From a virus: a stretch of DNA of 26,755 nucleotides. A program made the translations under genes and the position numbers. Shown piece after piece: positions 16,675-23,941 of this stretch. A model generated the notes under the pieces. That model saw nothing but the letters and a program-made list of their open reading frames with translations. It searched no databases and was not told the DNA's origin. The stretch is taken from positions 1 through 26,755 of IMG/VR virus record IMGVR_UViG_3300009428_000056; one strand, written 5' to 3'. Numbering within the stretch: position 1 is the first letter of the stretch; the number at the start of each line of letters is the position of its first letter.

Positions 16675-16936
16675 AGTTCTGTCCTCTGAATTAAAAGTTG
16701 CGTAAGCACATACAATAGTTCCTCCACCTATTCAGAGTTCATACTGCATGTGCCCACGACTAACCGTGACGGGGCTTACTCGACGCACTCAGTCATACAG
16801 GAACCGCCAAGGCGACGTCGATAGCCTAAACGGAGTAACATAACCGTGCGCTGCGGATGTTTTCCAATGCCTATCCACCGTCCGCTGGGATGGGGGCGCG
16901 GGAAAAAATATAAACCCGTTGCCCAATACACAAAAC
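16675..16936 (-). ncRNA. Candidate structured leader RNA upstream of the polymerase operon
   Basis: 262 nt with no reading frame, visibly richer in G+C (about 55% over its centre) than the flanking genes. On the - strand several pairings nest. A 5' hairpin joins GGGC..CGGG to CCCG..GCCC (16924-16893). GTAAGC can pair with GCTTAC, enclosing a GCC/CACG hairpin and a GCACAT/ATGTGC stem. CTCTGAAT (16737-16730) matches ATTCAGAG (16691-16684), which covers the downstream ribosome site. GAGTAA could instead pair with an upstream TTACTC, excluding the GTAAGC stem. Alternative pairings plus a sequestered ribosome site suggest a riboswitch- or thermosensor-like element. I recognise no known class, and individual short stems can arise by chance. 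Confidence 0.35.
16905..16933 (-). promoter_or_regulatory. Possible promoter before the leader RNA
   Basis: TTGTGT (16928-16933) and TATTTT (16905-16910) are 17 nt apart on the - strand. Both boxes are imperfect, and the -10 lies in the loop of the 5' hairpin. It would start transcription near 16898 and give a leader of about 220 nt. Confidence 0.35.
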
Positions 16937-17281
16937 TTAGTTATCAAATTCTAATATCAATTGCTGCCATGACTGCCTACGTGGCCCATCATGTTCTCTT
17001 GATTCTAAAACTTGTTTGACAGAGCCTACGTTGGCTTCGTTTACTATCCACCCAACACCCCCGGCTTCGTTTATGTTTTCCAACTCACGTAGTTGGAGTG
17101 CAGTAGGTTTGTTCTTGCCAGCTTTGCATTCGATGCCGTAGAACCAGCCTCGATAGCAAACGATTATGTCGGGTACACCTGACCGTCCGTAACCGCCCGT
17201 TGCTGGGAAGAAGTAGTACACATTACTCATACTCTTTAACTGCTTCACTACTTCCTGTTTTACTTTCTTCTCTGGCGTCAT
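16937..17281 (-). CDS. VRR-NUC domain nuclease
   Basis: 114 aa, a stand-alone VRR-NUC (PD-(D/E)XK) nuclease of the usual phage length. Motifs: GRSGVPDIIVCYRGWFYGIECKAG with D38, E51 and K53, then LQLRELENINEAGG. Family members cut branched DNA such as Holliday junctions or flaps, so this may be the phage resolvase. It overlaps the upstream gene by 59 nt, which is unusual, but AAGGAG lies 7 nt before the ATG at 17281 and supports that start. It ends the AAA+/VWA section; the structured leader follows. Confidence 0.9.
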   Translation of the reverse strand: MTPEKKVKQEVVKQLKSMSNVYYFFPATGGYGRSGVPDIIVCYRGWFYGIECKAGKNKPTALQLRELENINEAGGVGWIVNEANVGSVKQVLESREHDGPRRQSWQQLILEFDN

Positions 17282-17555
17282 CGCCGTCTCCTTCGCTGGG
17301 GTAAACCCAGAACCTGTATTTATTTATACGCCTACCTATCTCCGGTATGTCTTCTGTTGGCGGGTCGTAACTACGCATCTTTAACACAGCTAACTTCCTT
17401 CGCATCCAACTTGGTAATTTGTTTATATGGTGAACCTTAGAGGCTAGTAGGTAGTCCCACTTACCAGTGTCATCACCTACCTTATCTAGTATCACCTCGT
17501 CATATACCTTACCGTCTTTGTCTACGAATACCTCAACCATAAACACATCACTCAT
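17223..17555 (-). CDS. Unknown small protein overlapping VRR-NUC
   Basis: 110 aa, unrecognised. The N-terminus is strand-rich (FMVEVFVDKDGKVYDEVILDK) and continues to WMRRKLAVLKM; the tail is acidic and Ser/Glu-rich. Its last 59 nt are shared with the nuclease gene, so the acidic tail is the compromise product of two frames. Its start lies inside the end of the 377-aa gene. Confidence 0.6.
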   Translation of the reverse strand: MSDVFMVEVFVDKDGKVYDEVILDKVGDDTGKWDYLLASKVHHINKLPSWMRRKLAVLKMRSYDPPTEDIPEIGRRINKYRFWVYPSEGDGDDAREESKTGSSEAVKEYE

Positions 17556-18681
17556 TAGGGAACGCCTCGATAAGTTCAGTAGGGTTTAAGAAGACCATGC
17601 CGTGTCTGCCTAATGTGTTGAAAAACTTGTCCAACATAAACACCCCAAGGTTGGGTATGTATTTATACCCCATCCAACTGTGGACTTTCATGTTCGCTTC
17701 GTTAATCTGAAGCGCGGCTAACTTAGATTTAATAGTATAAGGAATAGCATTCGCAGTTTCGTACACGGCCAGCTTATCAACAACACCTGCGGGCTGGTAG
17801 TAAAGTACTGACTCTTTTGGTAGCCCCTTTACTGTGTAACAGCGGGCCACATCACTGTCACCAAACTGAGAAACAAATACAGCAGTTAGTAAGTTAGCTT
17901 CTGCCATCTGCTCGTGCAAAGGTTTGACAGTCTCTAAATGCTCTTGCGCTCTGGCTACAAGGGCGCCACTCTCAGGTACGGGCGGCGTATTGCCAGTCAA
18001 AGAATGGGCAAGCCAATTTGCTATATCAGCACTTCGCAAATCTTTATGTCCTAAAAAATCATAGACCTCTTTATCCAGTGCGGTCTCATCCGTCTCCAAA
18101 ACTTCCCTAGTCATGTGCTGCATATCTTTGTAACGATAGCCAACGATAGTTTCAAACGACAGAGCTGGATATTTCAAGACTTCTTGGACTACCTTCTTCA
18201 AACTATTTGTACGAATAGCACCGGAGTTCGTAATCTCATACGGTGCTGGCGGGTTACTGTTACAACGCTCTTTGTCTATAAACGGTGAGATTATCCAGTA
18301 CCGTAGTGTATCGTGCCCCAAGGAGTTCGGTTCTTTAGACCATGCAATCAAGGCTCGGTACATAATATCCCCAGCTTTCTTAATGCCAATAGCATCAGTT
18401 CGTGCTGGCGGTTCTTGTTTACCTACCTCTCTACCGCCCCCCACCATCCAAATCGGCGTGGTCTCGTACCCCACACACTTATCTATTGCGGTCTCTATGT
18501 CACGAAGTTCGTCATCTAAGGAGGGCCAAGGACTTAGCTCTCCGTCAACCAAAGAGGTCTGGGCTTTCGCGTAGTTGTACGGATTAAAATAATATAAAAG
18601 ATTCTGATTGTTAGAGAATGCTTGCGCGAATTGTTTTGGAACCATCAGCTTAGTTATTTCTTGTGTCTGTTCTTGCATCAT
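17548..18681 (-). CDS. Unknown 377-aa protein linked to the AAA+/VWA genes
   Basis: No family recognised and no catalytic motif evident. The protein is soluble and mixed alpha/beta with several Tyr/Trp-rich segments (LLYYFNPYNYAKAQ, KVHSWMGYKYIPNLGVFMLDKFF) and three early Cys with no metal pattern. AGGAG lies before the ATG pair at 18681/18678. It begins 7 nt after the VWA protein gene stops, so the two are probably co-translated. As fourth member of the DUF3150-AAA+-VWA run it may be the substrate adaptor or target of that machine; this is guilt by association only. Confidence 0.6.
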   Translation of the reverse strand: MMQEQTQEITKLMVPKQFAQAFSNNQNLLYYFNPYNYAKAQTSLVDGELSPWPSLDDELRDIETAIDKCVGYETTPIWMVGGGREVGKQEPPARTDAIGIKKAGDIMYRALIAWSKEPNSLGHDTLRYWIISPFIDKERCNSNPPAPYEITNSGAIRTNSLKKVVQEVLKYPALSFETIVGYRYKDMQHMTREVLETDETALDKEVYDFLGHKDLRSADIANWLAHSLTGNTPPVPESGALVARAQEHLETVKPLHEQMAEANLLTAVFVSQFGDSDVARCYTVKGLPKESVLYYQPAGVVDKLAVYETANAIPYTIKSKLAALQINEANMKVHSWMGYKYIPNLGVFMLDKFFNTLGRHGMVFLNPTELIEAFPNE

Positions 18682-18688
18682 CGTTCTC

Positions 18689-19969
18689 CTATAAAAGTAC
18701 GTCTAGCTTTTTGCCGACGCTTGGTTTTGCTTGCTTATTATTCAATACCGCCCATAGCACAGGCGATGCCCATGTACCCCAACCTCCCCATAGATCACCG
18801 TCAGTTAGTATCACAACACCTTCGGCTTGGATGTTGTTCTGCTTTATATACTCAGGCACACATTCTACCTGAGTACCTCCGCCGCCTTTAGGCATTGTTG
18901 TATTAACAAGTTCAGACAACGGTATGTCTGCTTCACCATAAGTTTCGTGTCCACGAACCTCAGTATCCCAGTAAAGCACATGTACCTTGTTGATTGCCAG
19001 TGTCTCAATAATGCTACGCACTACTGACATAAACTTAGTGAGTTCTTTCGGTGATGCACAGCTACCTGACGCATCAATACCAAGGACAATATCGTTTAGC
19101 TTGTCCTGTATACGGCTCGGTCTAATAATATCCATCGGCATATACTTGCGGTTAGGAACACGGAACGTACCGTCCTCACCCCCACTGCACGTTTCGGTAA
19201 ACCATTCTTGTACAATATCTCCCCAAGGGATGACTACCTCAACAAGTTCTTCAAGACTTTTGTTACTACCCCTGCCTGACTTCTCTGCTGCTAGTAAGCC
19301 TTGTCGTATTGCTTCCTGTACATCATTGACTAGCTCTCTCTGCTCTTCCTCAGACATCTTGTTGAACGCATCGACATCGTGCTCGTCCATGCTGCCCTGC
19401 TCATCTTCACCTTCACCTTCTCCCTCATCTTCTCCCTCACCCTCACCTTCTCCCTCACCTTCTCCCTCACCTTCTCCTTCTCCACTGGGGGGTGGGATAA
19501 CGGGGTCGTCTGATTCCTGTTGTTCCTCGTAAAGAAGTTTCCATATATCAGCCTCAAGTAACCCGTCATACTTACTGTTGTACAACGCACCCTCGGGTAG
19601 TTTGGCAAACCCATCTCCCAGATTCTCTTGGATGATCTGCCCGTTGATGCGGTAGTCCCACACTATGTTAGCCAGTCTCGGATCACGCTCGTGCATCCAA
19701 AGATAGATTGCTGCGTGCATGTATGCGATGTGATACAGCTCGTGGACAATACATCCTCGTATCTCTTCATCGGTAAGTGTTGAGATAAACTCCTTCCCAA
19801 ACACAATATCTTTGAAGTTTGTGTAGGCGGTACTGACCCCCTCCTCCACTCGTACTTCACCCAGTTGAGCCACACCCGCCAGTGCTGCGTAACGGTTGTG
19901 ATCCAACACTCTGGTCAGTTCGCGGAACAGTCGCTGTTCCGGTGTTAGTTCCATATCTAATGCAAACAT
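18689..19969 (-). CDS. CobT/DUF2201-like metallopeptidase-VWA protein
   Basis: 426 aa in three parts. Residues 1-150 carry a zincin-like motif VHELYHIAYMH (H76, E77, H80) followed by NIVWDYRING, as in DUF2201 putative metallopeptidases. Residues 163-190 are a Gly-Glu repeat, a probable disordered acidic linker. Residues ~290-426 are a von Willebrand A domain with a complete MIDAS: GIDASGSCAS (D299, S301, S303), GGGGTQ (T366) and LTDGD (D390). The acidic linker before a VWA domain also resembles CobT/BchD chelatase subunits. VWA proteins of this type work with MoxR-like AAA+ partners, here encoded 24 nt upstream. Peptidase activity is inferred from the motif; the target is unknown. Confidence 0.85.
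   Translation of the reverse strand: MFALDMELTPEQRLFRELTRVLDHNRYAALAGVAQLGEVRVEEGVSTAYTNFKDIVFGKEFISTLTDEEIRGCIVHELYHIAYMHAAIYLWMHERDPRLANIVWDYRINGQIIQENLGDGFAKLPEGALYNSKYDGLLEADIWKLLYEEQQESDDPVIPPPSGEGEGEGEGEGEGEGEGEDEGEGEGEDEQGSMDEHDVDAFNKMSEEEQRELVNDVQEAIRQGLLAAEKSGRGSNKSLEELVEVVIPWGDIVQEWFTETCSGGEDGTFRVPNRKYMPMDIIRPSRIQDKLNDIVLGIDASGSCASPKELTKFMSVVRSIIETLAINKVHVLYWDTEVRGHETYGEADIPLSELVNTTMPKGGGGTQVECVPEYIKQNNIQAEGVVILTDGDLWGGWGTWASPVLWAVLNNKQAKPSVGKKLDVLL
19400..19483 (-). repeat. Tandem hexamer-type repeat encoding a Gly-Glu linker
   Basis: On the + strand this reads as repeated CTTCTCCCTCAC/CTTCACC units and encodes residues 163-190 of the VWA protein as alternating Gly and Glu. It stays in frame, so it is a coding low-complexity tract likely to vary in length between relatives. 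Confidence 0.8.
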
Positions 19970-19993
19970 GTCATCGCCCCTCTTCTAATTTTA

Positions 19994-21154
19994 TTATCCA
20001 AACAAGTGTGAGTTAGTTTCGGCCCACTGCTGGTACTTAAGATTGCCTGCTACTGCTCGTAACTTCTTCTCAGGGTATCCCTTAACGCGGGTTCCCATAC
20101 CGAACAACGCTTGGTCTACGTTACTCCAACCAACACGCAATAGATAAGTCATCCACGATTCGGCAAACTCCTTGTCCATATCGCTCAGAGACCGACTGAT
20201 CAACAGACACCTAGCTGCACCACTCTTAGGGATCGGCACACCCATTGGATTCTGTATGATCTGATCACGCGTGGGTATCTCACCCTGTAACTTGAAGTAG
20301 GTCATCATGTGATTCGCTGCTACTGGGCCAACGGTTCCGACTAAGCCATTGAGTAACACTCTCTGACACTTCTTCTCAATATCACCACCTACCTGATATG
20401 TGCCCGCCTCGTTAGCTGCTTCTATGCGCTGGTCGTATACGTGAAACAAGTGTGAGCCATTCTCCATAGATCGACCAGTGGCGTACGCGATAGGCTTGTT
20501 GACTGCACGCGGGTCATAGATTTCGGGGTACTTACCGATCTCCTCGTGATCAAGAAAGCATGTAAAGATTTGATCGTTCTGATTTGCATAGGACAACATG
20601 AACGGGTGGATGCTGTTACGGATAGCCCAGCCCAACCAGTCTGCTTTGGATGGTACTCGCATGGTGCGTACCTGACAGCGATTGATCGCATGGGGCGGTA
20701 GCAGGTCACCCAAACCTTCTGCTGCTAGGTTAGTTGTGGCGAACAGTCTGGAGTCGGGGTGTAGCGCATCAGGCCCAGCCTTTCGTTCGTACAGGACACG
20801 CAACACAGAGTTGAACGCGGAGCGTGGCATCTTACCGATCTCATCGAACATCAAGATCACCGGCCCCTTAAGATGTAGCCCCAGTTCTTCGTGGGGCACA
20901 GTCAGAAACGTCTTCCCATCGGGGCCGTACTTGATCATAAAGAAGTCACCAGAGTCTGACTTCGTGGTGCAATCTATATAGATAAGTGTATATCCCTTAA
21001 ACCTATCCATTGCACCTAGTGCGGTTAGCATGGCGGTCTTACCCCACCCCATTGGGCCTTGGATAATCAGCGATATTTTATCCCCCACATCAGCGATCTC
21101 TTGGATAAGATCAGAATGGGAGTCAGCGTACTGCATTATAGTATTAACTTGCAT
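19994..21154 (-). CDS. MoxR/CobS-like AAA+ ATPase
   Basis: 386 aa. Walker A GPMGWGKT (33-40), Walker B VILMFDEIGKM (D104, E105), sensor-1 region FATTNLAAEGLGDLLPPH (N142) and arginines R159/R163 place it in the MoxR/CbbQ/CobS group of AAA+ proteins. These assemble into rings that use ATP to remodel a partner, often inserting metal or switching a VWA-bound target. Phage versions are often annotated as CobS from this similarity, but no CobN or cobalamin gene is present. It lies between the DUF3150-like gene and the VWA gene, with GAGGAAA as ribosome site. The ATPase call is secure; the substrate is unknown. Confidence 0.88.
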   Translation of the reverse strand: MQVNTIMQYADSHSDLIQEIADVGDKISLIIQGPMGWGKTAMLTALGAMDRFKGYTLIYIDCTTKSDSGDFFMIKYGPDGKTFLTVPHEELGLHLKGPVILMFDEIGKMPRSAFNSVLRVLYERKAGPDALHPDSRLFATTNLAAEGLGDLLPPHAINRCQVRTMRVPSKADWLGWAIRNSIHPFMLSYANQNDQIFTCFLDHEEIGKYPEIYDPRAVNKPIAYATGRSMENGSHLFHVYDQRIEAANEAGTYQVGGDIEKKCQRVLLNGLVGTVGPVAANHMMTYFKLQGEIPTRDQIIQNPMGVPIPKSGAARCLLISRSLSDMDKEFAESWMTYLLRVGWSNVDQALFGMGTRVKGYPEKKLRAVAGNLKYQQWAETNSHLFG

Positions 21155-21184
21155 TTGTATTTCCTCGTTAGTGACAGTTGGGTT

Positions 21185-22108
21185 TTATAGTGTGGGTAAG
21201 TTCTTGATGATCTCATCCACTTGTGCCTTAGTTTCAAGGCGTAATGAATCGGACGATTTGAGTTGTGGCACGCTAACCGAGGCTAGCAAGTCCCTGATCT
21301 GCTGCTGGGAGGCTTTCACTTCAGCGTTGTCATAAATGTTACACACGTCCAGCATATTGACGTAGCGCATCACGTTGTCCAACAGAGTCTCGTGAAACGG
21401 ACGGCACTTGGTTTTGTACTGGCGCTTGGAGTCAAGATTCTCTTCTCGGTCACCCAGTTGTGTTGACATGTTCTCAATAGTCTTACGCAAGTCCGCAAAA
21501 ACTCTCTCTAGAGAATCACGTAGTGCGTTGTCAGCACCGCGATTGAATTCATCGGTCAGCTCTTCTAGACCGTCTTGTTCTACCTGACTACGAAAATCAT
21601 CTTCGAGTGGTACGGGCCATGGTCTCAATTCCCAGCTAATCTTCTCTGTAACTTCTTTCAGAGAAGGATATTCAGACGGGTTGAAGTCATCGCCTAGCTC
21701 GATCTGATTGCGCGCCATGATCATTGGGTACTGCGACACAAACTCGTCCTTGTGTACTTGGCACTGCTTAAACACAGCACGCACTGCCTCTTTTATATCA
21801 ATGATCTTGTAGTTCGGGCAGAGAAACCGGCCACGATCAAACGGAGAACACTCATGCTTAACGAGATTGCGTGCGTCACCGCCTAGTGACCGGATAGCCG
21901 CCAACAGGGGGGATTCTATCAATAGCTTGCTTATGTTGTGCCTACCTACCTTCGCATTTCGGTTACGCGAATGTTCTGCACTAGCTTTTCTGTCGGTCTT
22001 CGTGAATGACGGGCAGTGTACTTCTACGGAGAGTAGTATTGCATTCTCTCGTAGCCGCTCCATCGGCGTAGGGGTGCTACTTAGTTGAATAACGTTTTGG
22101 TTTTGCAT
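21185..22108 (-). CDS. DUF3150-like protein
   Basis: 307 aa. Residues 24-170 read like DUF3150: LLSVEVHCPSFTKTDRKAS, a SPLLAAIRSLGGDARN helix, a central SPFDRGRFLCPNYKI segment, then QYPMIMARNQIELGDDFNPSEYPSLKEV. The C-terminal half is helical and probably forms a coiled coil. In phages and integrative elements DUF3150 proteins often sit beside a MoxR-like ATPase and a VWA protein, as here. The order DUF3150-AAA+-VWA suggests a three-part complex. AGAGGAAA precedes the ATG. Family assignment is by pattern memory and is moderately sure. Confidence 0.7.
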   Translation of the reverse strand: MQNQNVIQLSSTPTPMERLRENAILLSVEVHCPSFTKTDRKASAEHSRNRNAKVGRHNISKLLIESPLLAAIRSLGGDARNLVKHECSPFDRGRFLCPNYKIIDIKEAVRAVFKQCQVHKDEFVSQYPMIMARNQIELGDDFNPSEYPSLKEVTEKISWELRPWPVPLEDDFRSQVEQDGLEELTDEFNRGADNALRDSLERVFADLRKTIENMSTQLGDREENLDSKRQYKTKCRPFHETLLDNVMRYVNMLDVCNIYDNAEVKASQQQIRDLLASVSVPQLKSSDSLRLETKAQVDEIIKNLPTL

Positions 22109-22147
22109 CCTAATTTCCTCTGGTTAAGTTTTGTTTTGTGAAGTTGT

Positions 22148-22173
22148 TTGCATATTGTTGCATTGTTTTGCAT
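22148..22173. promoter_or_regulatory. Three phased TTGCAT sites upstream of the DUF3150 gene
   Basis: TTGCAT occurs at 22148, 22158 and 22168, exactly 10 bp apart, so the copies face the same side of the helix. They lie in the 75-bp gap before the DUF3150-like gene, overlapping a weak possible promoter (TTGCCA, 17 nt, AACAAT on the - strand). This is a plausible operator for a phage regulator. Confidence 0.4.
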
Positions 22174-22183
22174 TGATGGCAAA

Positions 22184-22957
22184 TCAGTCTGTGCCGTTTT
22201 CCTCCTCTTCTACTACAAATTCAATTCCCTCGATGTGGCTATTGATTTCATACGTACTTACATCCACTACTTTATTCAAGCCATCAATACGGACAATACG
22301 ATCCACGTATGCAGAATAGGTAGCTATACCCCCGTCTGCGTCCTCACGATCAAATTCGTCATTCGCGGCCCGTTGTAGGAATTGTTGGATAGCTTGCGGT
22401 AAAGTTTTAGTAGCGGGTACATTAATAGATGAGCTATCAATACAGCCATTGTCGAGAGAGTCCCCGTTGTGTGCCCATCGGTATACTAAGAAATACGTTG
22501 TTAGCTCCAAGTCCTCATCTATCTCTGCTTCTTCTGCTTTGTTGACGTTCCAGTGCTCTCGCGTGTCGGTCATTTCTTTCAGATGTTGGTGCCATACATC
22601 TACGAGGTGCTCTAGCATCCGCTCCTTGTCGTACAGCGTTGGGTCTATCGACTGTATGCTCCTACCTACCATTGATAGCTGTAGGGAAATCTTCTCCCGC
22701 GTTGCTTCCAGTTCTGCTTCTGTTTTGAGTAGGGCTTCTGTTTTGTTGACGTTCCAGTGCTCTCGCGTGTCGTCCAATTTATTTTGACTCTCTGTTGTAG
22801 TATGTATCGTATAATTTAAACAGTCGTTATTTAATAAGTCTCCTAAATAATTTTCAATATCTACATAATCAGGGGCCTCATCAAAATCTAAATCAATAGT
22901 TACTCTGTATTTACTCATTATATTCTCCAGTTCTGCTTCTGTTTTGACTATGCTCAT
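22184..22957 (-). CDS. Unknown 257-aa protein with internal duplications
   Basis: Unrecognised. It contains two copies of DTREHWNVNK (63-72 and 131-140) and two of KTEAELE (5-11 and 78-84), each backed by near-identical DNA. The first part (YRVTIDLDFDEAPDYVDIENYLGDLL) looks like a small alpha/beta domain, the middle is helical, and the end (TYFLVYRWAHNGDSL..., GIEFVVEEEENG) is another strand-rich module, so the gene may be a fusion of several small ones. The start at 22957 was chosen for its 4-nt spacing from the upstream gene; an ATG at 22918 with GGAG about 7 nt before it is a strong alternative. Confidence 0.55.
   Translation of the reverse strand: MSIVKTEAELENIMSKYRVTIDLDFDEAPDYVDIENYLGDLLNNDCLNYTIHTTTESQNKLDDTREHWNVNKTEALLKTEAELEATREKISLQLSMVGRSIQSIDPTLYDKERMLEHLVDVWHQHLKEMTDTREHWNVNKAEEAEIDEDLELTTYFLVYRWAHNGDSLDNGCIDSSSINVPATKTLPQAIQQFLQRAANDEFDREDADGGIATYSAYVDRIVRIDGLNKVVDVSTYEINSHIEGIEFVVEEEENGTD
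22531..22772. repeat. Direct repeat inside the 257-aa gene
   Basis: A 38-bp segment at 22531-22568 recurs at 22735-22772 with one mismatch. It encodes the DTREHWNVNK motif twice in the same frame. Deletion or amplification by recombination between the copies would remain close to in frame. Confidence 0.85.
22707..22947. repeat. Second direct repeat inside the 257-aa gene
   Basis: A 22-bp identical segment at 22707-22728 and 22926-22947 encodes KTEAELE both times. It interleaves with the 38-bp repeat, suggesting more than one duplication event. Confidence 0.8.
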
Positions 22958-22961
22958 TGCT

Positions 22962-23138
22962 CTATGCTCCGTTGAATTCGTCACGCACTTCTTCTAGAAA
23001 GTAATCAGTGCTGGATGATGGATCAGCGTCAAAACTGTACCGATAGTCGGAATCGAAACGCTGAATGAATGTTTCTGTTTTGGTGACAATCTTGACCACT
23101 GTGTCCAGCGTGCCATCGTCTATGATGAATGCTTGCAT
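22962..23138 (-). CDS. Small unknown protein, 58 aa
   Basis: Begins MQAFIIDDGTLDTVVKIVTK and continues with FIQRFDSDYRYSFDADPSSS and an acidic end. Strand-rich, resembling many small phage proteins with a tyrosine-rich core. It starts two bases after the stop of the upstream gene and ends 4 nt before the next start, so it fits the operon. Function unknown. Confidence 0.55.
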   Translation of the reverse strand: MQAFIIDDGTLDTVVKIVTKTETFIQRFDSDYRYSFDADPSSSTDYFLEEVRDEFNGA

Positions 23139-23140
23139 GG

Positions 23141-23341
23141 TTACTCCACCTCCGCGTCAGTTGCATGGTAGCCGTAGTTATCGGCCCAGCTCTTCTGTGC
23201 TGCTGTCATGCCCTTCCAGTTCTCGATCCAGTAACCGCGCTGGGGTACGTTGTAGCACCGTGTTACCGGCGTCCCTTTCGGGATAGTGGCTAACTTGCCA
23301 TAAGGCATACTGTTGTAAACAATTTTGTGCTTGGTTTTCAT
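23141..23341 (-). CDS. Small unknown protein, 66 aa
   Basis: Basic, starting MKTKHKIVYNSMPYGKLATI, with an aromatic middle (CYNVPQRGYWIENWKGM). GAGGAAC is the ribosome site. It is the first gene after the origin-like region and is served by a near-consensus promoter at 23483-23511. A perfect 18-bp palindrome sits in its 5' leader, so it is probably regulated. Function unknown. Confidence 0.6.
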   Translation of the reverse strand: MKTKHKIVYNSMPYGKLATIPKGTPVTRCYNVPQRGYWIENWKGMTAAQKSWADNYGYHATDAEVE

Positions 23342-23372
23342 AACTTGTTCCTCGTTGTTGTTGGGTTTAAAT

Positions 23373-23390
23373 GTTAGGCCATGGCCTAAC
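23373..23390. promoter_or_regulatory. Perfect 18-bp palindrome, copy 1
   Basis: GTTAGGCCATGGCCTAAC lies in the leader between the 23.5-kb promoter and the 66-aa gene, followed by seven T on the + strand. Two further copies lie within 1.6 kb. It is a candidate binding site for a dimeric regulator or replication protein. Confidence 0.7.
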
Positions 23391-23482
23391 TTTTTTTAAA
23401 GGTTGCACGTCCCTGTGCTGCTTCATTGCTCGGTGATGCTGATCTAAAAGATTCCTGACTCCATGACTACAAATGAATGCCC

Positions 23483-23511
23483 AGTATAGCACATTACGAT
23501 GTGTTTGTCAA
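23483..23511 (-). promoter_or_regulatory. Near-consensus sigma-70 promoter with operator-like spacer
   Basis: On the - strand TTGACA (23506-23511), 17 nt, TATACT (23483-23488). The spacer holds an inverted repeat CACAT-TACG-ATGTG (23490-23503) that a repressor could use. It drives the operon starting with the 66-aa gene and probably running into the DUF3150/AAA+/VWA group. Confidence 0.8.
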
Positions 23512-23559
23512 GTCGGCTCAACCAAACTGCAAAGGACTGCATTAGGCTGCGTATATGGG

Positions 23560-23621
23560 GTAAGTCATTGATTTGTTTGATGTAACATTTTGGGTTTTTG
23601 GTAACTCATTGATTTGTTTGA
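23560..23621. repeat. 21-bp direct repeats
   Basis: The unit GTAAsTCATTGATTTGTTTG plus A occurs at 23560-23580 and 23601-23621 with one difference. The spacing is 41 bp and the following bases are loosely similar, so the true unit may be about 41 bp. Confidence 0.85.
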
Positions 23622-23636
23622 GGTTAATTTTGAAAA

Positions 23637-23654
23637 GGTTACAAAGGTTACAAA
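23637..23654. repeat. Tandem 9-bp iteron GGTTACAAA x2
   Basis: Two perfect adjacent copies. Similar GTTACAAA-type words recur nearby (around 23812), giving a family of degenerate iterons. Confidence 0.75.
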
Positions 23655-23692
23655 GGGGGTCAAAAAACTCCTTGTAAATCAAGCGTGTAACT

Positions 23693-23714
23693 TTTGTGAG
23701 GTTTGTGAGGTTTT
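23693..23714. repeat. Left arm of inverted iteron array
   Basis: Two copies of TTTGTGAGG plus TTTT. It is the exact inverse of the array at 23942-23963 over 22 bp, so the pair could bring two protein complexes together or form a large stem around the AT-rich core. Confidence 0.85.
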
Positions 23715-23941
23715 CTAGAGAGGCATTGCAGTTTAGGGGGAGAACACTCTCACTAAACTATTTCTCATACTAGTGAAAAAGAAAGTTAGAAGGTATTAGG
23801 TACATATATAAAAAGTTACAAAAAGTACAATATATTATTATTAATTATTTTATATATAAGTTTTATACAAACAAATGTTACCCAAATGGAAAACAACTGG
23901 GTAAATATGCAAAACACTTTTGTTCTTTTTCTTCTTCCGGT

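Noticed and set aside
16675-16936. tRNA or tmRNA gene
   Set aside because: No cloverleaf, no T-loop and acceptor pairing, and no CCA end could be found on either strand.
18987-19532. 181-aa rightward open frame rich in Ser and Pro
   Set aside because: It is the antisense image of the VWA gene; its Ser/Pro repeats mirror the Gly-Glu linker.
19994-21154. Cobalamin biosynthesis (CobS) as the real function
   Set aside because: The similarity to CobS/CobT is general to MoxR-VWA pairs; no CobN or other cobalamin gene is present.
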